From an uncultured Pelagibacteraceae bacterium (lineage in GTDB: Bacteria > Pseudomonadota > Alphaproteobacteria > Pelagibacterales > Pelagibacteraceae), in NCBI GenBank assembly GCA_902598015.1, contig CACJZT010000006.1:1-64000 (forward strand): 64,000 nt of DNA. The letters are read 5' to 3'. The notes below the pieces were generated by a model. It was not told the origin of the DNA. It saw only the letters and a list, made by a program, of their open reading frames with translations, and did not search any database. Shown piece after piece: positions 28,445 through 38,675 of the stretch. Position numbers and translations under genes: made by a program. The stretch's first letter is position 1; each line of letters opens with the position of its first letter.

Positions 28445-29706
28445 TTCAAATTAAGTAGCTCACCAGCAAGATATAAAGACCCAGTTATCATTATCAAATC
28501 ATCTTTCTCTAAATTAAGTGTTTTAAGAGCCTCTTCAATAGATTTTTTGTAACTAACATTATGATATTTATTTAATTTTTCCTTTAATTCTATTCCTTTA
28601 ATAGCATTTGGTTGGTTAGGAATATCAATTATTGTTATGGAAGATATATTATTAAAATTGCTTAAATATTCTTCGTGATCTTTATTAGACATCATTCCAA
28701 GAATTAAATGCTTTTTACAATCAATAGTATTTAAATATTCATTAAGAGCTTTTGCGCCTAAAGGATTATGTGAGCCATCTAAATATAATCTGTTATCCTT
28801 ACAAATATTTTTAAGCTTTCCAGATTTAATTTCTTGAAGTCTTGCAATACTTTTTATTTTAGTAATACCTACTTTAATATTTTCATCTTTTACTCCAAGT
28901 TGTAAATTTCTCACTGTAGCAATAGCAGTCGCACAATTATCAATTTGAAAATTACCTAAAAGATTTGGTTTTGGTAATTTTAAACCACCATATTCATCTT
29001 CATAATAAATAAAACCATTCTCACTTAATGAATAATTAAAATTATCTTTATAAATAATTTTTTTTGATTGATTATTATTAATAGTTTTTCTTATTAAATT
29101 TAAGGTTTCATTTGAGCTTTGTTTGCTAACTACAATAGTAGAATTTAGTAAGGATGAGGTTTTTTCATAAATAATTTTTTCAATATTTTGTTCGTTTTTT
29201 GGTAACCAGTCTAAATGATCTAAACCTATTGAAGTAACAATACTAGATAAATTGTTATCAATAATATTTGTTGCATCAAATCTATGAAATAGACCACTTT
29301 CTATAATATTTATTTTGTCTTTGAATTTACTTGCATGATAAAAATATGCTGCAGTTAATATTTCGAAGTAAGTTATTTGTTCTCCATTGTTAACATTTTC
29401 AACTTCTATTAATAACTTAGACAAGTTATCGTCAGATATTTCTTTGTCATTAAAAATAAATCTCTCATTAATTTTTTGAATATGTGGACTAGTATAAATA
29501 TTACAATCTATACTGGCTGTTTTTAAAATTGATCTTACAGCCTGTATAGTTGAATACTTACCATTTGTTCCAACTACAGATATGTATTTTAATTTTTTTT
29601 GAGGATCACCTAATTTTTTACAAAGATTTTTAACTCTATCTAGACTTAGGTCGATTTCTTTAGGATGCAACTTTTGCAAGCGGTTCAATATTGTCTGAAG
29701 TTTCAT
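28441..29706 (-). CDS. folC: Folylpolyglutamate/dihydrofolate synthase
   Basis: VVGTNGKYSTIQAVRSIL, TSIGLDHLDWL, LDGSHNPLGAKAL; downstream of accD. Confidence 0.9.
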   Translation of the reverse strand: MKLQTILNRLQKLHPKEIDLSLDRVKNLCKKLGDPQKKLKYISVVGTNGKYSTIQAVRSILKTASIDCNIYTSPHIQKINERFIFNDKEISDDNLSKLLIEVENVNNGEQITYFEILTAAYFYHASKFKDKINIIESGLFHRFDATNIIDNNLSSIVTSIGLDHLDWLPKNEQNIEKIIYEKTSSLLNSTIVVSKQSSNETLNLIRKTINNNQSKKIIYKDNFNYSLSENGFIYYEDEYGGLKLPKPNLLGNFQIDNCATAIATVRNLQLGVKDENIKVGITKIKSIARLQEIKSGKLKNICKDNRLYLDGSHNPLGAKALNEYLNTIDCKKHLILGMMSNKDHEEYLSNFNNISSITIIDIPNQPNAIKGIELKEKLNKYHNVSYKKSIEEALKTLNLEKDDLIMITGSLYLAGELLNLN

Positions 29707-30592
29707 TTATTTGCTTTTCATTTACCGCGTTATCTTTTTTTAACAATATTGATAATAGTAAGCTTATTTCGGTTTTTAAATCTTTTCGTTCAACTATTCT
29801 GTCGACAAATCCGTGCTTTTCGACGAACTCAGATGTTTGAAAGTCTGAACTAAGCTCTTCTTTAACTGTTGCTTGTATAACTCTTTTTCCCGCAAAGGCT
29901 ATTAAACACCCAGGTTCAGCAAAATGAATGTCACCTAACATCGCAAAAGATGCAGTAATTCCACCAGCTGTTGGATCTGTAAAACAAACTAAATAAGGAA
30001 GATTATTTTTTTTAAGTTCATTAATAGCAAGGGTAGTTCTTGTCATATTTGCAAGGGCAATAGGAGACTCAAACATTCTTTGTCCTCCACCACAAGGAAA
30101 GAAAACAAATGGTGTTTGATTGTCAATAGCGTGTTGAACACCATAAATAATTGCTTCACCTTCCGCTGCACCAACAGAGCCACCAATAAACTCAAAATTA
30201 ATAGCTCCTACTATTACTTCTACTCCATTTATTCTTCCTTTAGCAATCATCACAGCTGAATTCTGATTAGTTTTTTTTCGTGCAGATTTTAATCTATCTT
30301 TATATGACTTGGTATCCATCCATTGAAGGGGGTCTTCCGCTGGAATCGGTGTATCAATTATTTCGTAAGCATTTTTTCCAAAAATAATGTCAAATCTTTG
30401 TCGACAATTAATTCTATGATGTTTACCACACGAGTTACAAACCCATAAATTTTCCTCAAGTTCTTTTTTTAAAATTGGACCTTTGCAACAACTGGTCCAG
30501 TCAGAGTTTGCTATATCTTCTTTTGATGGTCTTTTTTTTAAAACTCGTTTGATTTTTTCACCAAAACTTAAAGCTTTTGTAATCCAGTTCAT
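29660..30592 (-). CDS. accD: Acetyl-CoA carboxylase carboxyltransferase beta subunit
   Basis: CCKGPILKKELEENLWVCNSCGKHHRI zinc domain, GGGQRMFESPIALANMTRTT. Confidence 0.96.
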   Translation of the reverse strand: MNWITKALSFGEKIKRVLKKRPSKEDIANSDWTSCCKGPILKKELEENLWVCNSCGKHHRINCRQRFDIIFGKNAYEIIDTPIPAEDPLQWMDTKSYKDRLKSARKKTNQNSAVMIAKGRINGVEVIVGAINFEFIGGSVGAAEGEAIIYGVQHAIDNQTPFVFFPCGGGQRMFESPIALANMTRTTLAINELKKNNLPYLVCFTDPTAGGITASFAMLGDIHFAEPGCLIAFAGKRVIQATVKEELSSDFQTSEFVEKHGFVDRIVERKDLKTEISLLLSILLKKDNAVNEKQINETSDNIEPLAKVAS

Positions 30593-31389
30593 AGAATTTT
30601 ATTTTTTAATTTTTTTACTAGCTTACTTACATTTGTGACAGGATTTTGTCTATGCTTTAAACTCTTGCTAATTTCCTTACAAATAGCACTTCCAACAACT
30701 AATCCATCTGCAGATTTTAATTTACCAATTGTTTTTTCTGTGATTCCAAAACCAATAACTACCTTTTTTTTTGGATTGATTTTTTTTATTTTGATATAAT
30801 TTTTTATTATCTCTTTAGGTGATACTTTTAATTTACCACCAGTTGTGCTTAACATTGAAATAAAATAATTCATAGGATGAGAGTCTCTTATAATTTTTTT
30901 AAGCCTAATTTTTGTTGTTGTTGGTGATAAAAGCTGAATAAAATAGATAGATTTTTTTTTACATTTTTTTGCGAAATTCTTATTTTCTGGCCAAGGTAAA
31001 TCCACAACTATTAATCCATTTACTCCAGATAACTTACATTTATTTAAGAATTTATTTTCACCATATTGAAAGATCATATTATAATAGCCCATTAAGATAA
31101 CAGGTTTATTTTTATCAAACTTTTTAAAGTCTTTTACAATTTTGAAAATATCATTTACTTTAATTCCATTTTTAATTGCTCTATAGGCGCTTGTTTGTAT
31201 CTGACTTCCATCTGCTACGGGGGTGTTGTGGGGTACGCCTACTTCCAAAATATCTGCATTTTTAGAAATTGATTTTAATATATTTAAAGATTGTTTTTTT
31301 GAGCTATCGCCAGCAACGGTATAAGTTAGTAAAGCCGGCCTATTTTCATGTTTTGCTTTTTTAAATGCTACACTAATTGGATTTAACAT
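30589..31389 (-). CDS. trpA: Tryptophan synthase alpha chain
   Basis: LEVGVPHNTPVADGSQIQTSAYRAI, VVGFGITEKTIGKLKSADGLVVGSAICKEI. Confidence 0.95.
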   Translation of the reverse strand: MLNPISVAFKKAKHENRPALLTYTVAGDSSKKQSLNILKSISKNADILEVGVPHNTPVADGSQIQTSAYRAIKNGIKVNDIFKIVKDFKKFDKNKPVILMGYYNMIFQYGENKFLNKCKLSGVNGLIVVDLPWPENKNFAKKCKKKSIYFIQLLSPTTTKIRLKKIIRDSHPMNYFISMLSTTGGKLKVSPKEIIKNYIKIKKINPKKKVVIGFGITEKTIGKLKSADGLVVGSAICKEISKSLKHRQNPVTNVSKLVKKLKNKIL

Positions 31390-32617
31390 ATTTTTTTCCT
31401 AATCTTTTCTCTAAAATTCCTCGGTCCTTGTAAGCATCACCACAACTGTTAACTACTACGATCGTATCTTTGCTCAATTTTTTAGATTCAGATATAGCAA
31501 CAGCAAATGCATGGCTAGGTTCAAGAGATGGTCTTAATTTTTCAAATTTTGTAACAAGTTTGTAAGCTTCTAATGCTTGTTCATCACTCGCTGCAGTATA
31601 TCTAGCTCTCTTTGTGTCCTTTAAAAAACAATGAAGCGGAGAAATTCCAGGGTAATCCAAACCTGCTGAAATAGATTCTGTCTCTTCTATTTGTCCATCT
31701 GAGTTTTGATTAACATACTGCGCTGCACCGTGTAGAATTCCAATTTTAGAACCATAAGTTAAAGGTGCTGCATGCTTTTTACTTTTTGCAGGTCCTCCAG
31801 CTTCTACGCCAATAAATTCACACTGCTTTTTATCATAATCCATAAACTCATTCCAAAACCCAAAACTCGAACTTCCGCCACCCACACAATTGTAAAGTTT
31901 AAGTTTTTTTGGAATTGATCCAAACTCTTTAATTAATTGAACCTTTAGTTCTCTTGAAATTTGACTAGTACTCCATCCACAAATACGAACAAAAATAGCT
32001 GGCCCTACCGTGCTTCCAACACACATTGCTGTAGTATCGCAATTAGCAACCCAGAACCTCATACACTCTGAAACAGCATCCACAAGTGTTTGACTTCCTG
32101 AATAAACTGGAACTACCTCGGCACCATTTTTTTTCATCGCTTTTACATTTGGTTGTTGTCTTGCAATATCTTTTGCACCCATGAAAATTTTACATTTAAG
32201 ACCAAACTTTTTTGCAGCCATACTCAACATTTTACCCGCATACCCAGCGCCTGTGTCTCCAATTATAACTTTTTTACCAGATCGTTTTGCAAGTAAACAA
32301 TGAACAGTTGCGTTGTAGACTTTGTGTGCCCCACCATTTGCATCTGAAACAACTTTAGACCAAATTTGAGCTCCACCAACATGTCTTGTCAAATTTTCTA
32401 ATTTAATAAATCGAGTAGGTACACCAATCCAATTTTTAAAATATCTGTCTCTTTCTTGTATAAATTTTTTATCTTTTTTAAGTTTGTTAAATAGTACTTC
32501 TAAATCCTCGATAGGTTTTTTTAATGTTTCAGGAACAAAGTTCCCTCCAAATTTTCCTCCCCAAAATCCAAGTTTATTACCTTGGTCTATTACAGGAATT
32601 CCTTTTTTAAGTTTCAT
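31373..32617 (-). CDS. trpB: Tryptophan synthase beta chain
   Basis: GGKFGGNFVPETL, GGAHKVYNATVHCLLAKRSGKK, NCVGGGSSSFGFWNEF. Confidence 0.96.
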   Translation of the reverse strand: MKLKKGIPVIDQGNKLGFWGGKFGGNFVPETLKKPIEDLEVLFNKLKKDKKFIQERDRYFKNWIGVPTRFIKLENLTRHVGGAQIWSKVVSDANGGAHKVYNATVHCLLAKRSGKKVIIGDTGAGYAGKMLSMAAKKFGLKCKIFMGAKDIARQQPNVKAMKKNGAEVVPVYSGSQTLVDAVSECMRFWVANCDTTAMCVGSTVGPAIFVRICGWSTSQISRELKVQLIKEFGSIPKKLKLYNCVGGGSSSFGFWNEFMDYDKKQCEFIGVEAGGPAKSKKHAAPLTYGSKIGILHGAAQYVNQNSDGQIEETESISAGLDYPGISPLHCFLKDTKRARYTAASDEQALEAYKLVTKFEKLRPSLEPSHAFAVAISESKKLSKDTIVVVNSCGDAYKDRGILEKRLGKKYVKSN

Positions 32618-33231
32618 ATTTTTGCAGTCAAGTTTAACAATTTATCAATTTTTCTTATATCTTTATTTCCGTTTTCATCTTCTAATGCACCACTAAGATC
32701 AATCATAAAGTTTTTATTTTTAAAACTAGGAATATCATCTATTTGGATATTTCCTGCAATCATTTTATCCATTTCATCTGGCACTTCATTTAGTAGATTA
32801 TGATCAAAACTTTCAGATTTGTGGTAACCTTTAGAGTCAAATAAAATAACATCTGATATATCTGAATATTCTTTATATTTTATTACATCATCTTTACTAG
32901 AAACAGTAACTGCAGTTATTATTTTTATTTTATATTTTGACTTAATTTCTTTTGTTCTATCAGGATCTACATCATAAAGTTGATAATAGTCAAAATTTAA
33001 ATCTTTTATCTTTTCTAAAATTGCATCGTTAGGATTCACGAGAACAGACACAAAGTTCACGTTCTTTTTATCAATATTAATTAAATTTTCTAATTTGTCA
33101 TATTCAATAAATCTTCTACTTTCTTCATAATTTGTAATAAAACCTATCATAGAAGGTTTGTATCTATGATTTAAAATATAGTTTAAGGTTTTAGGATCTG
33201 AGATCCCACAAATTTTTAAACCTTTAATCAT
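32614..33231 (-). CDS. trpF: Divergent phosphoribosylanthranilate isomerase
   Basis: LKICGISDPKTLNYI, MIGFITNYEESRRFI, FVSVLVNP; position directly upstream of trpB. Confidence 0.75.
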   Translation of the reverse strand: MIKGLKICGISDPKTLNYILNHRYKPSMIGFITNYEESRRFIEYDKLENLINIDKKNVNFVSVLVNPNDAILEKIKDLNFDYYQLYDVDPDRTKEIKSKYKIKIITAVTVSSKDDVIKYKEYSDISDVILFDSKGYHKSESFDHNLLNEVPDEMDKMIAGNIQIDDIPSFKNKNFMIDLSGALEDENGNKDIRKIDKLLNLTAKI

Positions 33232-33902
33232 TGATTTAAGTGATCAATTAATGTTTGGATATTTTTTTTGATATTGCCTTTGGTAATGTCTCTTCCTATA
33301 ACTAACCAATCTGCTCCATTTCTATAAGCTTGTTTAGGAGTTAAAGTTCTTTTTTGATCATTAATATTTGAGCTAAATCTTATCCCAGGAGTTATTATTT
33401 CTTTTTTAAATACTTTTTTTACTATTTTTACCTCTTGGGCACTACACACTATGGCATCAAGTTTAGCTTTACTTGCTAATTTTGCCTGATGATAAACTAT
33501 TTTTTTAACATCCTTATTAAATCCAATTTCTTTCAGAGCCTTATTATCTAATGAGGTTAAAACTGTTACGCCAATTAATTTAATTTTCCCTGATACTTTT
33601 TTGGCAGTTTTAAGAGCATCTAAACCAGAACTTATATGCATTGTTAAATAATCAACTTTTAAATCTTTTATAGCTTTGATAGCAGACGCACAGGTATTCG
33701 GTATATCATGAAGTTTCAAGTCGGCAAAAATTGTTTTATTTTTTACTTTTGAAACAAAAGTTCTTCCATTTTTTGAATTTAAAAACTCAAGACCAAATTT
33801 GTATCCAACTTTTAAATTAGAACTTTGAGTTTCAGCAATTATTTTTTTAATTTTATTTATATTTGTGGTATCGCAAGCTATAAAAACTTTATTTTTCCTC
33901 AT
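33228..33902 (-). CDS. pyrF: Orotidine 5'-phosphate decarboxylase
   Basis: IFADLKLHDIPNTCASAIKAI, ITPGIRF, ADWLVIGRDIT. Confidence 0.95.
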   Translation of the reverse strand: MRKNKVFIACDTTNINKIKKIIAETQSSNLKVGYKFGLEFLNSKNGRTFVSKVKNKTIFADLKLHDIPNTCASAIKAIKDLKVDYLTMHISSGLDALKTAKKVSGKIKLIGVTVLTSLDNKALKEIGFNKDVKKIVYHQAKLASKAKLDAIVCSAQEVKIVKKVFKKEIITPGIRFSSNINDQKRTLTPKQAYRNGADWLVIGRDITKGNIKKNIQTLIDHLNQ

Positions 33903-34179
33903 TTATCTTTTTTGACCACATTTTTGAAGACTTGAATAGTATTGAATATTTTTCATTAACATAAATTTTTTCGTTATTTTGTGGATTTCTGGCGTATCTT
34001 GCTTTTTTTAGTTTTGTTTCTAATGAAAAGAAGTCTCTTAATTCAACTCTTTCATTTCTTTTTAATGCATTCTTTACTTCAGAGATAAAGATTTCAACTA
34101 TTTTCTTTAGATCTTTTTTTATAAAGTTAGGGTAGTTATCTGCTAATTTTTTTATAATTTGTGACTTACTTGAAGGCAA
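33889..34179 (-). CDS. ihfB: Integration host factor beta / HU-family DNA-binding protein
   Basis: IVEIFISEVKNALKRNERVELRDFFSLETKLKKARYARNPQNNEKI; follows rpsA. Confidence 0.85.
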   Translation of the reverse strand: MPSSKSQIIKKLADNYPNFIKKDLKKIVEIFISEVKNALKRNERVELRDFFSLETKLKKARYARNPQNNEKIYVNEKYSILFKSSKMWSKKINEEK

Positions 34180-34183
34180 CTAT

Positions 34184-35914
34184 TTACTCTTCATCATTAT
34201 TTTTTTTATCACTTAATTTCTCTGAAAGAGATGAAAATGGAAGATTTTTTCCACTTAATGGACTCGAAAATTTTGAAACAGCCTCTTTATTCTGTAATTC
34301 TTCTAGTAATTTTATACTTAAACTTACTTTTCTTTTTTCCATACTTAACTCTGAGATTGCCGCATCTATTCTTTCACCACCAACAAATCTAGATGGTCTG
34401 GCATCTGAGGCGTTTACAGCAATATTTGATTTTTTTATCAAGAATTCAAGTTCACATTCCTCAGGTTTTACAGTTAATCCTTTATTATCTGTGTTAATTA
34501 CTTTGACAGTAATTATGTCATTAACTTTTTTATCTTTAAACCAATCAAATGGATCTTTGCTTAATTGTTTTAATCCAACTCTAATTTTCTGCTCGTCTTT
34601 TTTGATCTCTAAAACCTTTACGTTTAAATTATCGCCTTTTTTAAATTTTTTTAATTCTTCTTCTGGATTGTTTGTGTAACTAAGATCATTTGCATGCAAG
34701 AACCCATCTATGTCAAAATCATTTAATTTTACATAAAGTGCGTATTCATTTAAACTAGATACTGTTCCTTTGACTTCACTTCCTTCAGGGTATTTATTCA
34801 TAAATGCTTCATAAGGGTTTTCTATAGTAAGTTTATGTGATATAGCAACACGTCTTTTATCCTTGTCTATTTCTGTTATTACACATTCAATCATGTCTCC
34901 AATTTTAAATATTTTTTTTGGCACAATATTTCTTTTTGTCCAGCTCATTTCACTACTGTGAAGTAGTGTACTCAATCCTGGCTCTAATGAACAAAAACAA
35001 CCATAGTCTGTGATTTTATCAACTTTCACTTTATATTTTTTTCCAATTTCGTAATTAGTTATATGCTCAAAAGGATCTGGAAGTAGTTGTTTAATTGAAC
35101 ATCCAACCTGAAGCTTTTCTTTATCGATAGATATGACTTTTAAATCGTGTTTTTCTCCAATGTTAAATATTTCGTCAGGATGATTTACTCTAGAGTAAGA
35201 AATCTCTTGCAAATGAACCAGAACATCAATTTCGTTATTAACTTCAAAGAAACAACCAAAAGATGAATAACCTTTTACAACTGCATCTTTTATAACATCT
35301 CCTATATTAAATTTTTCTATAATCTTAGCTTTATCTTCTCTTTTATTTGAAGAAACTATTTGTCTTCGCGAAACACATGCATTGCCTCTTAACTTGTCTA
35401 ATTTTATAATCGCAAATTTTTGTTCAACACCAATTAAGTGATCTATATTTTTTAGTGGTTTATCACTAATTTGTGATCCAGGGCAGAACATTAAAGAACC
35501 TGTTTCTGTATGTTCTACAATAACACCACCTTTACATTTTGACGTTATCTTTCCAATTATAGACTTGTTTTCTTCGTAAGCTTCTTCAAGTTTATACCAT
35601 CCTTTAATCTTTTGTGCTTTAAGTGCTGAAACTATTACTTCTCCATTTCTATCCTCAATTTTTTCTAATAATACTGGTATACTAGATCCCATTGATACTG
35701 AATCTTTTAAGCCGATCATTTTTAATTCATTAATATCAATTATTGGTTCGCTTTTTAAACCAGGAATAAATATGAATACAAATTTTTCAGTTATTTTTGT
35801 GACTTTTCCTTCTATTATTTTGCCTTCTTCAATCTTGTTTTTTGATAACTGTGAATTTAACAATTCTTCAAATTGTTTATTTTCAGGGGATTTTAAATCT
35901 TTATATACTTCCAT
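34184..35914 (-). CDS. rpsA: 30S ribosomal protein S1
   Basis: Repeated S1 domains (KYKVKVDKITDYGCFCSLEPGLSTLLHSSEMSW; EGSEVKGTVSSLNEYALYVKL). Confidence 0.96.
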   Translation of the reverse strand: MEVYKDLKSPENKQFEELLNSQLSKNKIEEGKIIEGKVTKITEKFVFIFIPGLKSEPIIDINELKMIGLKDSVSMGSSIPVLLEKIEDRNGEVIVSALKAQKIKGWYKLEEAYEENKSIIGKITSKCKGGVIVEHTETGSLMFCPGSQISDKPLKNIDHLIGVEQKFAIIKLDKLRGNACVSRRQIVSSNKREDKAKIIEKFNIGDVIKDAVVKGYSSFGCFFEVNNEIDVLVHLQEISYSRVNHPDEIFNIGEKHDLKVISIDKEKLQVGCSIKQLLPDPFEHITNYEIGKKYKVKVDKITDYGCFCSLEPGLSTLLHSSEMSWTKRNIVPKKIFKIGDMIECVITEIDKDKRRVAISHKLTIENPYEAFMNKYPEGSEVKGTVSSLNEYALYVKLNDFDIDGFLHANDLSYTNNPEEELKKFKKGDNLNVKVLEIKKDEQKIRVGLKQLSKDPFDWFKDKKVNDIITVKVINTDNKGLTVKPEECELEFLIKKSNIAVNASDARPSRFVGGERIDAAISELSMEKRKVSLSIKLLEELQNKEAVSKFSSPLSGKNLPFSSLSEKLSDKKNNDEE

Positions 35915-36569
35915 TAAGTTTTAGTTTTTTATCTATTAGTGCTTTAATCTTATTAAAGCACGCTTTCTTACTTAATTTAGAAGTATTAATCAAGATTGAA
36001 TCTTTGGTTTTTTTTAATGGACTGTATTTCCTATTTTTGTCTAAATAGTCCCTATTTTTTAGGCTTTTTAGAACCTCTTTGTAAGAAATTTTTTTATTAA
36101 TTTTTTTAAATTCTAAATACCTTCTTTTCGCTCTTACCTTTATATTTGCTGTTATATAAAATTTCATTGTAGCTTCTTTCATTATTACCGAGGTTATATC
36201 TCTACCATCAAGTATGGATCCAGAGAATTTCTTTGGTGGGTTATATGCACAATTAAATTGAAAATTTTTTACTATTTTTCTTATACTTTTGTTTTTTGCA
36301 ATTAAAGACGCTGATGTAGCAACTTTATCAGATATCAAGTTTTTTTTACTCAAATCACTTATTTTGATTTTATCTATCTTTTTTTTAACAAGTTTGTTAG
36401 AAAATTTTTCTTTTTCATCTAACTTAAGTTTACCAATGTACCTGTATATTTTACCAGTATCTAAATATAGTAAATTATATTCATTTGCAATTTTTTTTGC
36501 TTGAGTTCCAGCACCTGCTGCTGCTGGTGAGTCTATAGCGATAGTAATTATATTCTTTCTTTTTTTCAA
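35901..36569 (-). CDS. cmk: Cytidylate kinase homologue with altered P-loop
   Basis: IAIDSPAAAGAGTQAKKIA, LYLDTGKIYRYIGK, SILDGRDITSVIMKEA, YSPLKKTKDSILINTS; between aroA and rpsA. Confidence 0.9.
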   Translation of the reverse strand: MKKRKNIITIAIDSPAAAGAGTQAKKIANEYNLLYLDTGKIYRYIGKLKLDEKEKFSNKLVKKKIDKIKISDLSKKNLISDKVATSASLIAKNKSIRKIVKNFQFNCAYNPPKKFSGSILDGRDITSVIMKEATMKFYITANIKVRAKRRYLEFKKINKKISYKEVLKSLKNRDYLDKNRKYSPLKKTKDSILINTSKLSKKACFNKIKALIDKKLKLNGSI

Positions 36570-37891
36570 AACTTTTTTGCTCCAAGTGATTTAATAATTT
36601 TAAAAAATTCTGGAAATGATGTGTTAATAGAATCTTTGTCATGTATTTTCCAATTGCCTCCAAATGTAAGAGCAGCAACACAACTCATCATAAAAACTCT
36701 ATGATCTTTTCTAAAATGTTTCATCACAAAATTACCCCTTAAATTTAAATTTGGATTACCATAAATCTTAATATTATTATTATTTTTTAAAACTTTTACG
36801 CCTATCATTTTTAAAAATTTAATTGCAATATCCAATCTTGGACTTTCTTTTTGATTTAATTCACCTAAATCTCTAAAAATTGATGCTCCTTTGGCTTTAG
36901 CGGCTACTAAAAATATTACTAAAAATTCGTCTATAGCAGAACTATTTAAATTTCTGGGACAATTTATAGCTTTAAGATTTTTTCTACTTTCAACTAAAAT
37001 ATCAGCAATAGGCTCATTTTTGTAACTTTTAATATTTTTAAATTTTATCTTTGCATTCATTTTATTTAGTATGCTTATAATCCCAGTTCTTGATTTATTA
37101 ATATTCACATTTTTTATAGTTAGTTTTGAATTATTACTTAAGATAGTCAAAACTAAAAAAAAGGAGCATGAACTAATATCTCCTGGGATTCTATAATTAA
37201 AACTTTTAAAATTATTTTCCCCTTTCAAATAAAAATAATCATGATTTTTTTTTTGAATTATTTTTATTGGTAAGCCTAAGGTTTTGAAAAGTAATTCAGT
37301 GTGGTTTCTAGATTTTTTTGCTTTAATTTTTGTAATACCAGGAGTTTTTAAAGATGCTAACATTACAGTACTTTTACATTGCGCGCTTCCTATATTTTCA
37401 AAGTAATTAATTGGTCTAAGAAATTTCGATCCTAAAATTTTTACTGGTAGTTTCCCGTTATTTGATTTTATTTCTGCTCCAAATAACCTCAAAGGCTCGG
37501 TTACCCTTGAAAAATCTCTCTTAGCCAGACTTTTGTCTCCTATCAAAGTTAACTCTTTTTTAGCATCGATTAATAAACCAAGAATTAGTCTAGCCAGAGT
37601 TCCAGAGTTTCCAGCATTAATTTTAATATTTTTCTTATAGTGGAAACCATTGATACCAAATCCACAGATCTCATAATAATTTTTTAATTTTCTGTATTTA
37701 ATTCCAAGTTTACTTATTGCTTTAAGTGAATTTAAAACATCTTCAGACTCTAATAAGTTGTAAATCTTTGACTTACCTATGGCTTGTGATGCCATTAATA
37801 CACATCTTATAGATAAACTTTTATCTCCGGTTACTTCAATATTTTTGTCGAACGCTTTAATTTTGTTGTTAATTTCTATCAGATTTTTCAT
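36566..37891 (-). CDS. aroA: 3-phosphoshikimate 1-carboxyvinyltransferase
   Basis: GDKSLSIRCVLMASQAIG, NAGNSGTLARLILGLL, KAKKSRNHTE, DHRVFMMSCVAAL. Confidence 0.93.
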   Translation of the reverse strand: MKNLIEINNKIKAFDKNIEVTGDKSLSIRCVLMASQAIGKSKIYNLLESEDVLNSLKAISKLGIKYRKLKNYYEICGFGINGFHYKKNIKINAGNSGTLARLILGLLIDAKKELTLIGDKSLAKRDFSRVTEPLRLFGAEIKSNNGKLPVKILGSKFLRPINYFENIGSAQCKSTVMLASLKTPGITKIKAKKSRNHTELLFKTLGLPIKIIQKKNHDYFYLKGENNFKSFNYRIPGDISSCSFFLVLTILSNNSKLTIKNVNINKSRTGIISILNKMNAKIKFKNIKSYKNEPIADILVESRKNLKAINCPRNLNSSAIDEFLVIFLVAAKAKGASIFRDLGELNQKESPRLDIAIKFLKMIGVKVLKNNNNIKIYGNPNLNLRGNFVMKHFRKDHRVFMMSCVAALTFGGNWKIHDKDSINTSFPEFFKIIKSLGAKKF

Positions 37892-37898
37892 TGGTGAA

Positions 37899-38675
37899 TT
37901 AATTTATATTAAATTCATCACCAAAATATTCGTGTTTAGCAACTTTATCACTAATTACTTCATTTGGACTTCCTGCTGCAATTATTCTTCCATTTGAAAG
38001 GATGATGGCTCTATCTACACAATTTAACAGATCTCTCGCTTGGTGGTCACATATCACAATTGATATTTCTTCAGTTGATTGCAAATTTAATATGGTTTCT
38101 TGAAGCATTTTAATCGTTAAAATATCTAGCGCTGCAAATGGTTCATCTAATAGAAGGATTTTTGGATCATTAATAAGAGCCATTGCTATAACTAATTTTT
38201 TTTTTTGACCACCAGATAAGTGTTTTGCTTTAATTTTCAATAAGGATTCAAATTCAAATTGCGATATTAGTTTATTAATTTTTTGATGTCTTAATTCTTT
38301 TTCATTTATGTGAATTTCTCCAACAAGTTTTAGATTATCTATCAATGACAAGTCCTGAATAAGTCCTCCATACTGAGGCACAAGAGCAAGCTTAAATTTT
38401 GTAAATCTCTCATTTATTGGAAATTTAGTGCAATTTACACCACCAATTATTACTTCTCCATGGTTTGGGTCTTTCAGCCCAGTTATTAAATTAAATATTG
38501 TTGATTTTCCAACCCCGTTCGGACCAAGCATTCCAAGTATTTCTTGCTTATAAATTTTTAGGTTTAAATTATCAAGAATTTGTCTTTTATTATAAAAAAC
38601 TGATATATTTTTTAATTGGACAATATTTTCTTCTTTTTTATAACTTTTAATTCTAAATTTTTTTATAAGTCCCAT
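37899..38675 (-). CDS. lptB: LPS export ABC transporter ATP-binding protein
   Basis: GMLGPNGVGKSTIFNLITG, HLSGGQKKKLVIAMALINDPKILLLDEPFAALD. Confidence 0.92.
   Translation of the reverse strand: MGLIKKFRIKSYKKEENIVQLKNISVFYNKRQILDNLNLKIYKQEILGMLGPNGVGKSTIFNLITGLKDPNHGEVIIGGVNCTKFPINERFTKFKLALVPQYGGLIQDLSLIDNLKLVGEIHINEKELRHQKINKLISQFEFESLLKIKAKHLSGGQKKKLVIAMALINDPKILLLDEPFAALDILTIKMLQETILNLQSTEEISIVICDHQARDLLNCVDRAIILSNGRIIAAGSPNEVISDKVAKHEYFGDEFNIN

Noticed and set aside
34161-34679. 172-aa plus-strand ORF opposite rpsA
   Set aside because: Antisense shadow of ribosomal protein S1; Ser/Phe/Leu-rich low-complexity translation, no start context
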